Assembly (NCBI GenBank): GCA_019417465.1
Contig: DXVF01000008.1
Coordinates: 1 to 64,000, forward strand
Length of the DNA stretch: 64,000 bases
Source of the DNA: Clostridiales bacterium
GTDB taxonomy: Bacteria > Bacillota > Clostridia > TANB77 > CAG-508
Reading direction: 5' to 3'
Program-made: the position numbers and the translations under genes
Notes under the pieces: generated by a model
Databases searched by the model: none
The model's input: only the letters and a program-made list of their open reading frames with translations
What the model was told of the DNA's origin: nothing
Shown here: positions 1-9,195 of the stretch, piece after piece
Position numbering within the stretch: position 1 is the first letter of the stretch
How the letters are laid out: each line of letters begins with the position of its first letter

Positions 1-290
1 AAATTGTACATAACTAAATTCAAAATTTTGTACATTTTCTTATTGACATTAACATATTGTTACTTTTTGTAAAAAAGCTATGAATTATAACCTACCAATT
101 ATCTACTAATAATGCTTATTCAGTACAACTGGTAATATACTTATTTCATTAGATAGATAAAAATCACAACAGACATTTTCGAAAATCATTAAAATATAAA
201 AGCAACATAGCCTTTGAACTATATTGCTTAACAAAAAATTATTTATTAATAAAATTTGTACCTATTACAAATACATCTTTAAAACACTTT
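1..290. other. Intergenic, no gene recognised
   Basis: AT-rich stretch downstream of spoIVB. I see no open frame with a ribosome-binding site and no clear hairpin terminator. In many spore formers spo0A follows spoIVB, but it is not present in what is visible here. Confidence 0.6.
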
Positions 291-1546
291 TTAAGTAGTC
301 TTCATCTGTTTTATCATCATATCTGCAAAAACACCATAACCTATTGTAGGATCATTTACCAATACATGTGTTACAGAACCAACAAATTTTCCATTTTGCA
401 AAATAGGTGAACCACTCATGCCTTGAACTATTCCACCTGTTTTTTCTAATAATCTTTCATCTGTTATTTTAATTAACATACTTTTATTATCATAATTATT
501 GTTTGTATAAACTTTTTGAATTTGTATTTTATATTTTTCCTTTTTACCATCTTCTAGCTCGCAAATAATTTCTGCTTCCCCTTGTTTTATCTCATCTCTT
601 AAAGCTACTTCTACTTCATCATTAGAATTTATTCCTAATTTACTTTTTTGACTCACAGTTCCATATATACCAAATGATGTATTTTTTAATACATCTCCAA
701 TTTTTTCACCTGTTTCTATGCTTCCCTTAATTTCTCCTGGTTTTCCTTTTTCTCCTTTGGCTATAGAAACAATATTAGTAGTGACTAATTCTCCATTTGC
801 TATATTAACAATTTCGCCTGTATCTACATCTGTTATTCCATGCCCTAATGCACAAAACATCCCCGTCTCGGGCTCATAAAAACTTGCAGTTCCGTACTCC
901 GTCCTTGAGCATCTCTCACCCAAAGTCCTAATTTATATTCACTGCTAGATGTTTTTACAGGAGTTATACTTGTAACTTTTGTATCAGAATCTCTTATATA
1001 TTTTACCTCTACTTCATCACCATTAGATTTATTAACTGTATCTATTAATTCTGATATACATGTTACTGAAACATCATCAATTCCAACTATCATATCACCT
1101 TCTTTTATTCCTGTATTTTCATATGGTTTATATTTATTTTTGTCTTCTCCTTCTATTTCAGACATTCCAACTACCATTACACCTTTTGTGTACAATTTTA
1201 ATCCTATTGCATTTCCCAAAGGTATTACTTTAGTTTTCTTTATTACATTAACTTCAACTTGTTTTAACGGTATGCTATTAAATAGATTCAGACTTATACT
1301 TGTTTTTCCAGGATTACTTGCTTTATTTTCTGTAAGATTTGTTGCTGCTTGCATAGTTTTAGTATCAGTCACTACACTAGAATTTAAATTTCCTACTTCT
1401 TTTATTTGAACTCCATATATTGTATTTAAGTTTAAACTTTCTCCTTCAAATATAATTATATTATTTGGAAATAGAGTTACATATGCTACATAAATATAAA
1501 TTATCATTAATAAAAAAATAAATAAAATTGGTCTTATCTTTTTCAT
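291..1546 (-). CDS. spoIVB: SpoIVB, sporulation serine peptidase (needs two +1 shifts at CGG)
   Basis: SpoIVB is a forespore-secreted S55-family peptidase that signals to the pro-sigma-K processing complex. An N-terminal membrane segment (about residues 8-27) is followed by a PDZ region (NTGIKEGDMIVGIDD) and a C-terminal peptidase domain with the catalytic-Ser motif GMSGSP. The gene appears broken near 900. Two in-frame CGG codons lie there, at 901-899 and 894-892; the second comes into frame only if the C of the first is skipped. Skipping both gives GLWVRDAQGGVGTASFY, which aligns without gaps to the GLWVRDSAAGIGTLTFY region I recall from Bacillus SpoIVB. The total becomes 417 residues, close to the family length (about 426). 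The span length is 3n+2, as two skipped bases require. The start has a good RBS (GAGAGG). A monocistronic pseudogene is the alternative, but the double in-phase restoration argues against it. Confidence 0.93.
892..901 (-). other. Two CGGA +1 shift sites in spoIVB
   Basis: On the coding strand the order is GGA CGG AGT ACG GAA. Skipping the first C gives GGA GTA CGG, which puts the second CGG exactly in frame. Skipping that C gives GGA ACT and resumes the conserved frame. Confidence 0.88.
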
Positions 1547-1628
1547 AAAATACCTCTCTTATTTTATGATAACCAATTCTATTTTTTTTAAACATCAAAG
1601 CACTTACTATTCTCTGTACTTGCTTTTG

Positions 1629-3155
1629 TTACTTTCTTAAATTATATTTTTCTCTTGCTAAACTAGTAAAATATACTGTTCTTATCTTGCTTAATATTTC
1701 TTTATTATATAAAATATTTCCAGTTTCATCCACTATTTCTCCATTTATAATTTGTTCTAATTCATAAACTTCCGATAAATTAGCAATACAATTGTAACAA
1801 TTTAAATAATTCTTCTTTGTATTATTTGTTATATGAGGATAATAATAATATGTAGTACCATTTTTTTCCATTTTTAATTTTTTTCTATCTAAATTTTGTT
1901 TTGTATATGCTGTAACTATAAAATCATTGTCACTTATTGTTTTATTAATAAGCTCTTTACAATTTAAAGTATGATAATTACCATCATTGGCTAAAACAAT
2001 CAAATCATTACTTCTAATTAATTCTGTATTTGCATTACTTACTACAGTCGCATAACTATTATAATATTTTCCTTTTATAGATAGTCCCTGCACAAAAGAT
2101 GTCATACTAATTTGAGTTGTAATTTTCTCCCAATCAGTTTCTTTTAAATTTGGAAGTACAAATTCATAATTTGAAGTAGAAAACTGATTATAATTTGCAA
2201 TAGCAGATATAAGAGCATTTTCTATTTTTTTTCTAATAACAGCTTCTTTATGCATATAAAATATAGAATCTCTGTTTTCTGGTATATTATTATCATTAAT
2301 TTCAAATATATTCTCATTTTCTATAGTTTTATTTATTGAAAAATTTACCTTTTCTAAAGTATTACCATCAATAGCATCTTTTGGCTTTATATCGCTTAAA
2401 TTTTCTGTTACCCATTTTGTAAATTTATATGACTCTATATAATATTCTAGAGCACTTGTACTTTCATAAGTAGTCTCATTTTGCAAGACTATATCTTCTT
2501 CTAATTTTATTTCATAATTACTTAATATTTCTTTTTCTATTTTTACATCACTATAATAAAGTTCATTAATTTGCTCACCTAAATCAATTTTATTTTTAGA
2601 ACTTTCATCTATTTTTCTTATATCAATTAAATATCCCGATTTTTGTACTATCTCTCCATTTACTTTTCCATAAATAGAAATATAATTATCTAATATATAA
2701 TTGATAATAAAATCGTTATCATCTGATTTTACATATCTACATGAATATTGTTCATAAGGTTTTAATCCATATTCATAATTATTATTCTCTACATTTTTAT
2801 ATTTACTTTGGATAAAAAATCCATCATATAAATTAAACAGTATTACTGGAGTATAATCTTTTAAAGAATCACTATCCATACCATTTGACGAGAACCTATT
2901 TGCTAGTGTTTTATAAAATATTTCTATTGCGTATTCTACTTCTTTTTCTTTTTGTTTTATTGATAATGCTTGATTCTCATTGTTTGTATTTAACTCAAAT
3001 GCTTTTACCCCATCATATGTTGCATCACTTATTCTAGAATTGTATTCTGTTTGCAAATTTATTTCTTCTATTTTTGTTTGCCAAAAACTAGAAAGTAAAA
3101 AAGAGATTGGTAATATAATAATTATGAATATAACTGCAAAATGTTGTAATTTCAT
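1629..3155 (-). CDS. Membrane-anchored protein of the pilus-like cluster
   Basis: A 508-residue protein not assigned to a known family. It has one N-terminal hydrophobic segment (about residues 5-24) and then a long hydrophilic, Asn/Lys/Glu-rich extracytoplasmic region with no evident catalytic motif. A pair of Cys residues (NCYNCIANL) lies near residue 455. It is the last gene of the minus-strand Tad-like cluster and follows a small single-pass protein after a 26-base gap. Position and topology suggest a large surface subunit or tip protein (TadG/TadE-like role); this is inference only. Codon use matches the neighbours. Confidence 0.75.
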   Translation of the reverse strand: MKLQHFAVIFIIIILPISFLLSSFWQTKIEEINLQTEYNSRISDATYDGVKAFELNTNNENQALSIKQKEKEVEYAIEIFYKTLANRFSSNGMDSDSLKDYTPVILFNLYDGFFIQSKYKNVENNNYEYGLKPYEQYSCRYVKSDDNDFIINYILDNYISIYGKVNGEIVQKSGYLIDIRKIDESSKNKIDLGEQINELYYSDVKIEKEILSNYEIKLEEDIVLQNETTYESTSALEYYIESYKFTKWVTENLSDIKPKDAIDGNTLEKVNFSINKTIENENIFEINDNNIPENRDSIFYMHKEAVIRKKIENALISAIANYNQFSTSNYEFVLPNLKETDWEKITTQISMTSFVQGLSIKGKYYNSYATVVSNANTELIRSNDLIVLANDGNYHTLNCKELINKTISDNDFIVTAYTKQNLDRKKLKMEKNGTTYYYYPHITNNTKKNYLNCYNCIANLSEVYELEQIINGEIVDETGNILYNKEILSKIRTVYFTSLAREKYNLRK

Positions 3156-3181
3156 ACTTATCCACCTTTCTCTTACTATTT

Positions 3182-3706
3182 TTATAGATTTCCATCTATT
3201 AATATTATCCCACTATCAGATGCTGCAATTTCGTATGTATCTTCTGACACTTTATAAAATACATTTCTTAATATTTGTGCTAAAGTTTTATTAGTATTTT
3301 TTACATTTACACTAATAATATCTCCCTCTTTTAATACAATTTTTCCATCTGTACCAAGTCTCTCCTCTATTTGACTTGTATATATATTATAATACAAATT
3401 TTCTCCTATTTTTGTTTTGTCTTCATTATTTGATTCAATATTTGGATTTTCATCTAATATTTGTATTTCTATTTCTATATCTAATGGTGTAACTCCTCCC
3501 ATGGTAGCTGTTTGTATGTATTCATTATACTCATCTATAGTAAGACTACCTTTTTTCCTAACTCTATCCACAAATTCAGATGTCTCGGATTGTACAGACA
3601 ACTGAGATATGTCATCTAACCTATCTGAAACAGCCATCATTGGAAATATAAACATTAATATTGCAGCTAAAAATATTGCTACTATTGTAATTACACTATC
3701 TTCCAT
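3182..3706 (-). CDS. Small single-pass pilin-like protein
   Basis: A 174-residue protein beginning MEDSVITIVAIFLAAILMF, that is a short N-terminus followed directly by a hydrophobic helix of about 20 residues, as in Tad/Flp-type pseudopilins. The remainder is a hydrophilic domain. It has a good RBS (GGAGGTT) and sits between two other membrane-anchored genes of the cluster. It is shorter and more divergent than the MENASKAL paralogues upstream. Probable role: minor subunit of the apparatus (inference). Confidence 0.72.
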   Translation of the reverse strand: MEDSVITIVAIFLAAILMFIFPMMAVSDRLDDISQLSVQSETSEFVDRVRKKGSLTIDEYNEYIQTATMGGVTPLDIEIEIQILDENPNIESNNEDKTKIGENLYYNIYTSQIEERLGTDGKIVLKEGDIISVNVKNTNKTLAQILRNVFYKVSEDTYEIAASDSGIILIDGNL

Positions 3707-3723
3707 GATAACCTCCTTGTGAT

Positions 3724-4306
3724 TTAAATAATCGTATAATAAATAAAAGTTTTTTCTTTTCCATCTATTGAACGCTTTCCAATTTCTTCTACAAACCTTG
3801 TATTATTATTTAAACTTGTATTAATTAGTCCTTCAAAATTGTTTCCATCATATATTCCACCATAAAGTAAGATACTGCTGTGATTAATTATTTGGTCATT
3901 GTTAGTTGTCCAATCTTCTCCTCTTTTTATTTCTTCTTCTATATTAAAACAATCTATATCTTCTGAATTTTTATTAGAAGTATATAGTTTGATATTTTGA
4001 ACATTATATACTTCGCCACTAGATTCATTATAGCTACCTTTTCTTAAATAAATAACTGACTCAGAATCTTGGTAATTATAAATACTAGATATAACAGTCT
4101 CTAATCCCACAATTCTTTTTTGTTTTAGTATTGGATTTTCTCTTTCATAATCTTTAATCTCATAATATGAATTTTCACTTTTTGAATAAAAAATTGCATT
4201 TCCGAGTAGTTTTTACTTTTTCAAATAGCATAAAGCTAATTGTAAGCGCCAAACAAAATACTATTACTCCAAAAGCAATTTTTATGGCATGTACAGCATT
4301 TTCCAT
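3724..4306 (-). CDS. Pilin-like protein with a +1 CGG shift
   Basis: Begins MENAVHAIKIAFGVIVFCLA, a divergent copy of the MENASKAL-type N-terminus found repeatedly in this operon. Frame 0 meets CGG at 4204-4202 (codon 35) and would stop soon after. Skipping the C reads ACT GGA AAT GCA and continues in one open frame to 3724, giving 193 residues. The second part on its own has no RBS and lacks the membrane helix. The span is 3n+1 bases. Predicted topology: one N-terminal helix (about residues 8-30) and an extracytoplasmic domain. Confidence 0.8.
4202..4204 (-). other. CGGA +1 shift site, pilin-like gene
   Basis: ACT CGG A in frame 0. Reading GGA after the skipped C joins the N-terminal helix to the rest of the protein. 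Confidence 0.8.
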
Positions 4307-4320
4307 TTATAATCACTACC

Positions 4321-4764
4321 TTATAATTCTTTAAAATTAACTGCTGATACTATTCCTTTTGAATTATCATAAATCAATATAATCTCATAAAACTTTCCTG
4401 TTTTTAACAAACTCTTAACATTATCAATTTGTGTATTAAGACTACTATCAGCTATAAGAGCGGTAAAATTAGATGTAACTTCAATTTGAGCATTATAATA
4501 TGGAAACACTCCAGTTCCCCCATTTGTAGAGTTTGCAATATTATGTGCCTTCATTACATCACATAATTCTCTTGCCTTAGTACCACTTACTTTTCCCTCA
4601 TAATTAATAAACTTAGAATTGTAGGCTTGAATTTCATATTCGGTCATATTTATACTTTTTCCAATTCCAGCTGCTTGATTATAAAAATACATTCCTAAAA
4701 TTATAATTAATACCGCTAAAATTATTGAACCTGCTATTATTAACGCTTTTGATGCATTTTCCAT
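4321..4764 (-). CDS. MENASKAL-type pilin-like protein
   Basis: 147 residues: MENASKALIIAGSIILAVLI, then LGMYFYNQAAG, then a soluble domain. Its N-terminal ~60 residues are almost identical to the next gene upstream, so the two are tandem paralogues, while the C-terminal domains differ. The pattern (a constant hydrophobic N-terminus with a variable distal domain) is typical of Flp/Tad pilin or pseudopilin sets. RBS GGAGGAAAAAT precedes the ATG. Likely a pilus or secretion-apparatus subunit (inference from context). Confidence 0.8.
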   Translation of the reverse strand: MENASKALIIAGSIILAVLIIILGMYFYNQAAGIGKSINMTEYEIQAYNSKFINYEGKVSGTKARELCDVMKAHNIANSTNGGTGVFPYYNAQIEVTSNFTALIADSSLNTQIDNVKSLLKTGKFYEIILIYDNSKGIVSAVNFKEL

Positions 4765-4812
4765 ATTTTTCCTCCGAAATATATTTATTTCTTAGCATAT
4801 TTATTTAATATT

Positions 4813-5244
4813 CTAATATCCTGTTGTTGCTCTAATTCCTATATTAGATACAAGTCCTGTTGTCAAGTCGTAACCTATAGTTACTTCATATGTTAATCCT
4901 TCTTTAATATAAGATTTTCTTGCTCTTCCTTGTCCAATTTTTGAAGAATCTGTTGCTGTACTATCTTGTGAAATTTCTGCAACAGCTACTTGTTTAGTTG
5001 GTTCATTAACATATGCTGCATTATGATTTTCTATTACATCACATAATTGTTTTGCTTGCGTTCCAGAAATTTCACCTTCATACATTGTAAACTTAGAATT
5101 AAATTGTTGTATCTCGTATTCTGTCATATTTACACTTTTTCCTACTCCTGCTGCCTGATTATAAAAATACATTCCTAATATAATAATTAATACTGCCAAA
5201 ATTATTGCTCCTGCTATTATTAATGCTTTTGATGCATTCTCCAT
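4813..5244 (-). CDS. MENASKAL-type pilin-like protein
   Basis: 143 residues from the second ATG of MKMENASKAL. I chose this start because AGGAGG lies 8 bases upstream of it and only 2 bases from the first ATG. The N-terminal helix (residues 7-28) and the region up to NMTEYEIQ match the adjacent paralogue nearly exactly. The distal domain (with QAKQLCDVIENHN) keeps the same LCDV landmark. Tandem duplication followed by divergence is evident. Confidence 0.8.
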   Translation of the reverse strand: MENASKALIIAGAIILAVLIIILGMYFYNQAAGVGKSVNMTEYEIQQFNSKFTMYEGEISGTQAKQLCDVIENHNAAYVNEPTKQVAVAEISQDSTATDSSKIGQGRARKSYIKEGLTYEVTIGYDLTTGLVSNIGIRATTGY

Positions 5245-5309
5245 TTTCATTTCCTCCTTAGTTTTATTTTTTATATAATTTTAGAAATATTTCTAACAAT
5301 TAATAATCA

Positions 5310-5741
5310 TTATTGAACTTCTTCAAATTTAAGATAACTTATATTTTTTGTTTTATCATGATACTTTATTTCTTTACATTTGAAAATGCTTTTCGAATAA
5401 TATTTTATAAATTCTTCTATTCCTAAATTATAAATCGATTCCATTGATACATTTTCTTCTTTTTCTAGGAACTTAACTTCTACTTTTATAGAATTAGTAT
5501 CATTACTTATATATTTTGAACTATTATCTTTACTAACTCCATTATACTCGTTTTTATCTATTGCTTTATTTATTACTGTAATTAAATCTGTTCCTGTAAT
5601 TTCATTTTTTGTGTATTTTTCAATTTCTTTATTATTTTTACTTGCTTCTTGATTAATCATTTGCTGATGATATATTGTATAAGTAAGTAGCAATATTATA
5701 AATAAAAATATTAATACAATTATAATAAGTTTTTGTTTCAT
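5310..5741 (-). CDS. Small membrane-anchored protein of the pilus-like cluster
   Basis: 143 residues with an N-terminal hydrophobic segment (KLIIIVLIFLFIILLLTYTI) and a hydrophilic remainder rich in Lys, Asn and Glu. It lacks the MENASKAL motif but keeps a TGTDLITVINKA-like segment resembling the GTDIISIAN segment of the neighbours, so it is probably a distant relative. Function unknown beyond membership of the cluster. Confidence 0.68.
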   Translation of the reverse strand: MKQKLIIIVLIFLFIILLLTYTIYHQQMINQEASKNNKEIEKYTKNEITGTDLITVINKAIDKNEYNGVSKDNSSKYISNDTNSIKVEVKFLEKEENVSMESIYNLGIEEFIKYYSKSIFKCKEIKYHDKTKNISYLKFEEVQ

Positions 5742-5762
5742 TATAATCCTTTCTAAATTTGA

Positions 5763-6222
5763 TTATATTTCTTCATATTTTACATATTCCACTCTTTTTG
5801 TTATTTTATTTACACTAATTTCTGAACATTTGAATGTTTTATTTTGTTCTAAAAAACTAATATATTCACTTCCGAGTCTTTTGCTCAAAATTATACATTT
5901 TTTCACTTTTTGTATAAACATCTATTGTTACATAATAAGAGTTTTCTTTTGGCTCATTTAAATCATATTTCAAATTATTTTCTTTTACAAAATTGGCAAT
6001 AGATATAATATCATGTGGTGTTAATTTTATTTGGTCACTTCCATTTTCATAATATTTAAAAAACTCTGAATTAAATTTACTATTTTCTTTTTCTTCTATT
6101 TCACTTGTATTTTTTGAATTATAATCATTAAATATTCCAAAAACAAAAACAAGAAAAGTAATTATCATTATTCCTAATATTACACTTGCTGCCATTATTA
6201 GTGCTTTTGATGCATTTTCCAC
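5763..6222 (-). CDS. MENASKAL-type pilin-like protein with a +1 CGG shift
   Basis: Starts MENASKALIMAASVILGIMI with a good RBS. Frame 0 reaches CGG at 5874-5872 and then a stop two codons later. Skipping the C gives ACT GGA AGT GAA TAT and opens a further 34 codons ending at a TAA at 5765-5763, total 152 residues. This matches the C-terminal extension of the paralogue directly upstream (both end in a FKC/FNC...VEY segment). The homologous ending supports the shifted reading. Confidence 0.8.
5872..5874 (-). other. CGGA +1 shift site, pilin-like gene
   Basis: ACT CGG A in frame 0. Without the shift the product ends after KTRK; with it, the C-terminal segment homologous to the upstream paralogue is read. 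Confidence 0.78.
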
Positions 6223-6237
6223 AAAAGATTTTCCTCC

Positions 6238-6708
6238 TTAATCTTTAAACTGCATTTTATAAATTCTGCCTTCATCATACTCTACTTTTACACAATTAAA
6301 TCTTTTAATTTTAAAATTGTATAACTCTTTTGATTCTTGCTGTTCTAATTTCATTATGCATTCTATAATATTATTTAAGTTATAGCTACCCTTTTTTAAA
6401 GTTTCTGCATTTTCTATTTCATTATTTATTATAACAAGCATTTCCATTTCTTTATACTGATTATCATTTTTCGTATTGTAATCTTGCATTAAATTTGCTA
6501 TAGATATTATATCAGTTCCATATAAATTATCTCTATTAAAAGATTCTAGTCTTTTATTCCATTCTGCAAATTGCATTATATACTCTGTATTTTCTTTTTC
6601 TTTTTGAGATAATGTTAATTTATTAAAACTAAATATTAATATAGTGATTATTAAAATGGAAATAATTATGCTTCCAACAATTATAAGTGCTTTTGATATG
6701 TTTTCCAT
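6238..6708 (-). CDS. MENISKAL-type pilin-like protein
   Basis: 156 residues, MENISKALIIVGSIIISILI, chosen over an ATG three codons upstream because GGTGAT is better placed for it. It has one N-terminal helix, then a soluble domain with the GTDIISIANLMQDYN landmark also seen in the next gene. First of the pilin-like series after the TadC-like gene. Role inferred: subunit of the Tad/Flp-like apparatus. Confidence 0.8.
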   Translation of the reverse strand: MENISKALIIVGSIIISILIITILIFSFNKLTLSQKEKENTEYIMQFAEWNKRLESFNRDNLYGTDIISIANLMQDYNTKNDNQYKEMEMLVIINNEIENAETLKKGSYNLNNIIECIMKLEQQESKELYNFKIKRFNCVKVEYDEGRIYKMQFKD

Positions 6709-6736
6709 TTTTATCACCAGCCTTTACTTATTTATT

Positions 6737-7318
6737 TTAAGTCATATTAGATAATGAAGAGAACGAAACTGATAAACTCTTAATTCCTACATAAATCAAT
6801 GGTATTATTAAATATCCTACAAATAGCACAATCATAGGTGTAAAACCAACAGCCTTTCCAATTAGACCTTTTCTAGAAATTAATCTATCATTTGCTTCTT
6901 TTCTTTTTTCTTTATAATATTCTCTTTCTGTTTCTAATTCATCAAAAGCATCTTTAATTGAAATTCTTTCAACTGCAGCCTGAAGTCCTTCTATAATTCT
7001 AATTAAATCTTTATATGACACTTCTTCTTTTAGCATCTCTAAAGCCTCATATGCTCCACTTTCATAATTATTTAAACATTTACTAATTGGTTCTTTAAAG
7101 ATATTTGAATATCTTTCTAACCATTCTAATATTGTTTCAACATCTATCCTTTCTATATTCATAAGCATTAAAATAATAGTTTGAAATTGCATAACTTCAT
7201 TTTCTTTTTCAAGTTCTCGCATTTTTATTTGGAATGTAAGAAGCCATACTGGTACCATATATGAAATACCTGCTAGGATTACACATATCAATACCTCATA
7301 CCATCCGTAAATATTCAT
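6737..7318 (-). CDS. TadC-like membrane protein
   Basis: 193 residues with an N-terminal helix (about 7-27) and a C-terminal hydrophobic hairpin (about 150-190, GLIGKAVGFTPMIVLFVGYL) flanking a cytoplasmic helical domain. This is the general shape of a short GspF/TadC-type inner-membrane platform protein, although the family usually has about 300 residues. Its start overlaps the end of the preceding TadB-like gene by 23 bases, so they are translationally coupled. Assignment is by context and topology. Confidence 0.65.
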   Translation of the reverse strand: MNIYGWYEVLICVILAGISYMVPVWLLTFQIKMRELEKENEVMQFQTIILMLMNIERIDVETILEWLERYSNIFKEPISKCLNNYESGAYEALEMLKEEVSYKDLIRIIEGLQAAVERISIKDAFDELETEREYYKEKRKEANDRLISRKGLIGKAVGFTPMIVLFVGYLIIPLIYVGIKSLSVSFSSLSNMT

Positions 7319-8834
7319 TATTTACAATATCTAATTTTTCATTAATTCTTTGTGCTGCAACTTCTAGTTTTTCATCAGTGGCATTTTTATAATAGTCTGT
7401 TTGTTTTAATATTTCTTTTATTTGGCTATTTGTTACATTTTTTCTTCCCTTAAATATTTTTATAATTTCATTATCTTTCTTTGTTAATTCTTCTGCTTTT
7501 ATTTTGTCTCTTTCAGATAGACTTCCAATCACATCATAGTCTGTTGTCGGAGTAGTATATACATAATCAACGCTTACTTTATGTAGACTCATCACTAAGA
7601 ATATTGATATAATAAATGTTAATATTACAAATGTAATTCTATTAATATATAGCCATTCTATCTTAGTTTTAGCAGCTGCATCTTTTAATTTATTTGTTAT
7701 CTTTCTATAAGTTTTAGTTCCTTTTTTAGGCATAAATAACTGAACAAGCTGTTTTATTATTGGTATTTTATATAACTTACTCTGCCAAGGGTCTTCTTCG
7801 TTTCTTATACGAATATTGTTTGTAGAACTATTATCTTTTAATTTTCTTATTAATGTATAACAAACAAAAGTAATTAATAATACTAGAATTTGTATAGTCA
7901 TTCCTGGTTTGCCATTATAAAACTCCTCAATAGCTGCCATTCCGAATTGATTAACAGCCCAATATTTAAGCGGCTCTAAAAATAACATTGGTAATATACT
8001 TATTATAGATAAACTTTGAAATGTATAATCTAATTTATCTCTTTTTAGTAATTCTAATTGCATTTCTTCAGTAATGTGGCTTAAATTTTTTAAATATACT
8101 GATGCTCCATCTTTATCATTTCTATCTCCGTATTCCTTAGTTAAATATGATATTCCTGCGAATTCTTTTAAATAACTGTTTGGTGCTATATCATAGTATT
8201 TTTCTAGTTCTGATTCTGGATCATCAGAATTTAATATTTCATATATTTTTTCACCTTGTCTTACGATTTCTTTTTCTTCTTCATCTTGCAAACAATCATA
8301 TATTGCTTCTTCAACCATATTAACTTCATGATAACTATGTCGTATATCTGTAAAGAAATTAATTTGCTGCTTTAATAATTTATTGTCTATTTTATCTACT
8401 CTAGAATCTATGTATAAATCTAAAAAGAAAACTTCTGATATTATTAAAATACATAACATTAAATAATTATTTCTATTTAGATATATTATTAATATTGTTG
8501 CTGGTATAATTAGTAGTAGCATATTAGTCAAAATTTTCGCAGTTTGCTTTCTAGTTAAATACTCATCTTGTACATTAATAATTTCTATTCTTCTTCGTAA
8601 TTTTATTAAATATCTTTTTATAAATGGTATCTTTAAATAAATAATATATAATTTTTGATATAATATTTCTAAAGAAAAACTTTTAGCTTTTGTTCCTTGG
8701 CGCAATTGTTTTATCATTTTTTGTTCTTCTTTATTAGTTAATTTTCTAATTATTAAATATGCAATTATTATAGCAAGTAATATAGCTACTAATATTATTA
8801 TTGCTATTTTTAAAAATTCAGAATTACTATTCAA
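7296..8834 (-). CDS. TadB-like platform membrane protein
   Basis: 512 residues with hydrophobic segments near residues 8-27, 100-140, 255-280, 310-335 and 395-420. A cytoplasmic helical region carries a GspF-like DIRHSYHEVNMVEEAIYD segment. Context fits the inner-membrane platform of a Tad/type II-like apparatus: ATPase gene upstream, TadC-like gene overlapping downstream. Longer than typical TadB (about 320) because of the extra C-terminal domain. The 360-base gap to the ATPase gene contains a perfect long inverted repeat. Confidence 0.65.
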   Translation of the reverse strand: MNSNSEFLKIAIIILVAILLAIIIAYLIIRKLTNKEEQKMIKQLRQGTKAKSFSLEILYQKLYIIYLKIPFIKRYLIKLRRRIEIINVQDEYLTRKQTAKILTNMLLLIIPATILIIYLNRNNYLMLCILIISEVFFLDLYIDSRVDKIDNKLLKQQINFFTDIRHSYHEVNMVEEAIYDCLQDEEEKEIVRQGEKIYEILNSDDPESELEKYYDIAPNSYLKEFAGISYLTKEYGDRNDKDGASVYLKNLSHITEEMQLELLKRDKLDYTFQSLSIISILPMLFLEPLKYWAVNQFGMAAIEEFYNGKPGMTIQILVLLITFVCYTLIRKLKDNSSTNNIRIRNEEDPWQSKLYKIPIIKQLVQLFMPKKGTKTYRKITNKLKDAAAKTKIEWLYINRITFVILTFIISIFLVMSLHKVSVDYVYTTPTTDYDVIGSLSERDKIKAEELTKKDNEIIKIFKGRKNVTNSQIKEILKQTDYYKNATDEKLEVAAQRINEKLDIVNNEYLRMV

Positions 8835-8921
8835 ACATTTGCGCCTCCCTTTACTTTATTCTTGTAAATGTCAAAATAAACATCTATATAATAAATACTT
8901 AATTTTACATTTCCCAATGTA

Positions 8922-9083
8922 GGTCTTGGAAGTATTGGTATATTATAATAAAAAATGAGTTTGACCTTGAGCCATCATACCTACCTCTGTTTATAGTGTG
9001 TCTCCATTAATATGAATCCGTGCAAAACTTAAGCGCCTTGGAAAACTTATTTTTTATTATAATATACCAATACTTCCAAGACC
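8922..9083. repeat. Long perfect inverted repeat (35-bp arms, 92-bp centre)
   Basis: Arms 8922-8956 and 9049-9083 are exact reverse complements, beginning GGTCTTGGAAGTATTGGT. The centre (8957-9048) has no open frame. It lies inside the Tad operon between the ATPase and TadB-like genes. It could be a MITE-like insertion, a processing/terminator hairpin that tunes downstream expression, or a structured RNA. I do not recognise an RNA family. Confidence 0.85.
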
Positions 9084-9195
9084 GGACTATAAGCACCAAT
9101 CTACAAAGCAATCACATCTTTCAATAAAATACAAGAAATCTTTTTGCTATTTCAACTATCATAATCCCCTATCTTTTTAACAAATTAGTTAATTT

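Noticed and set aside
8957..9048. 6S RNA or other known structured RNA in the 35-bp inverted repeat
   Set aside because: A perfect long stem without the open central bubble or other recognisable family features.
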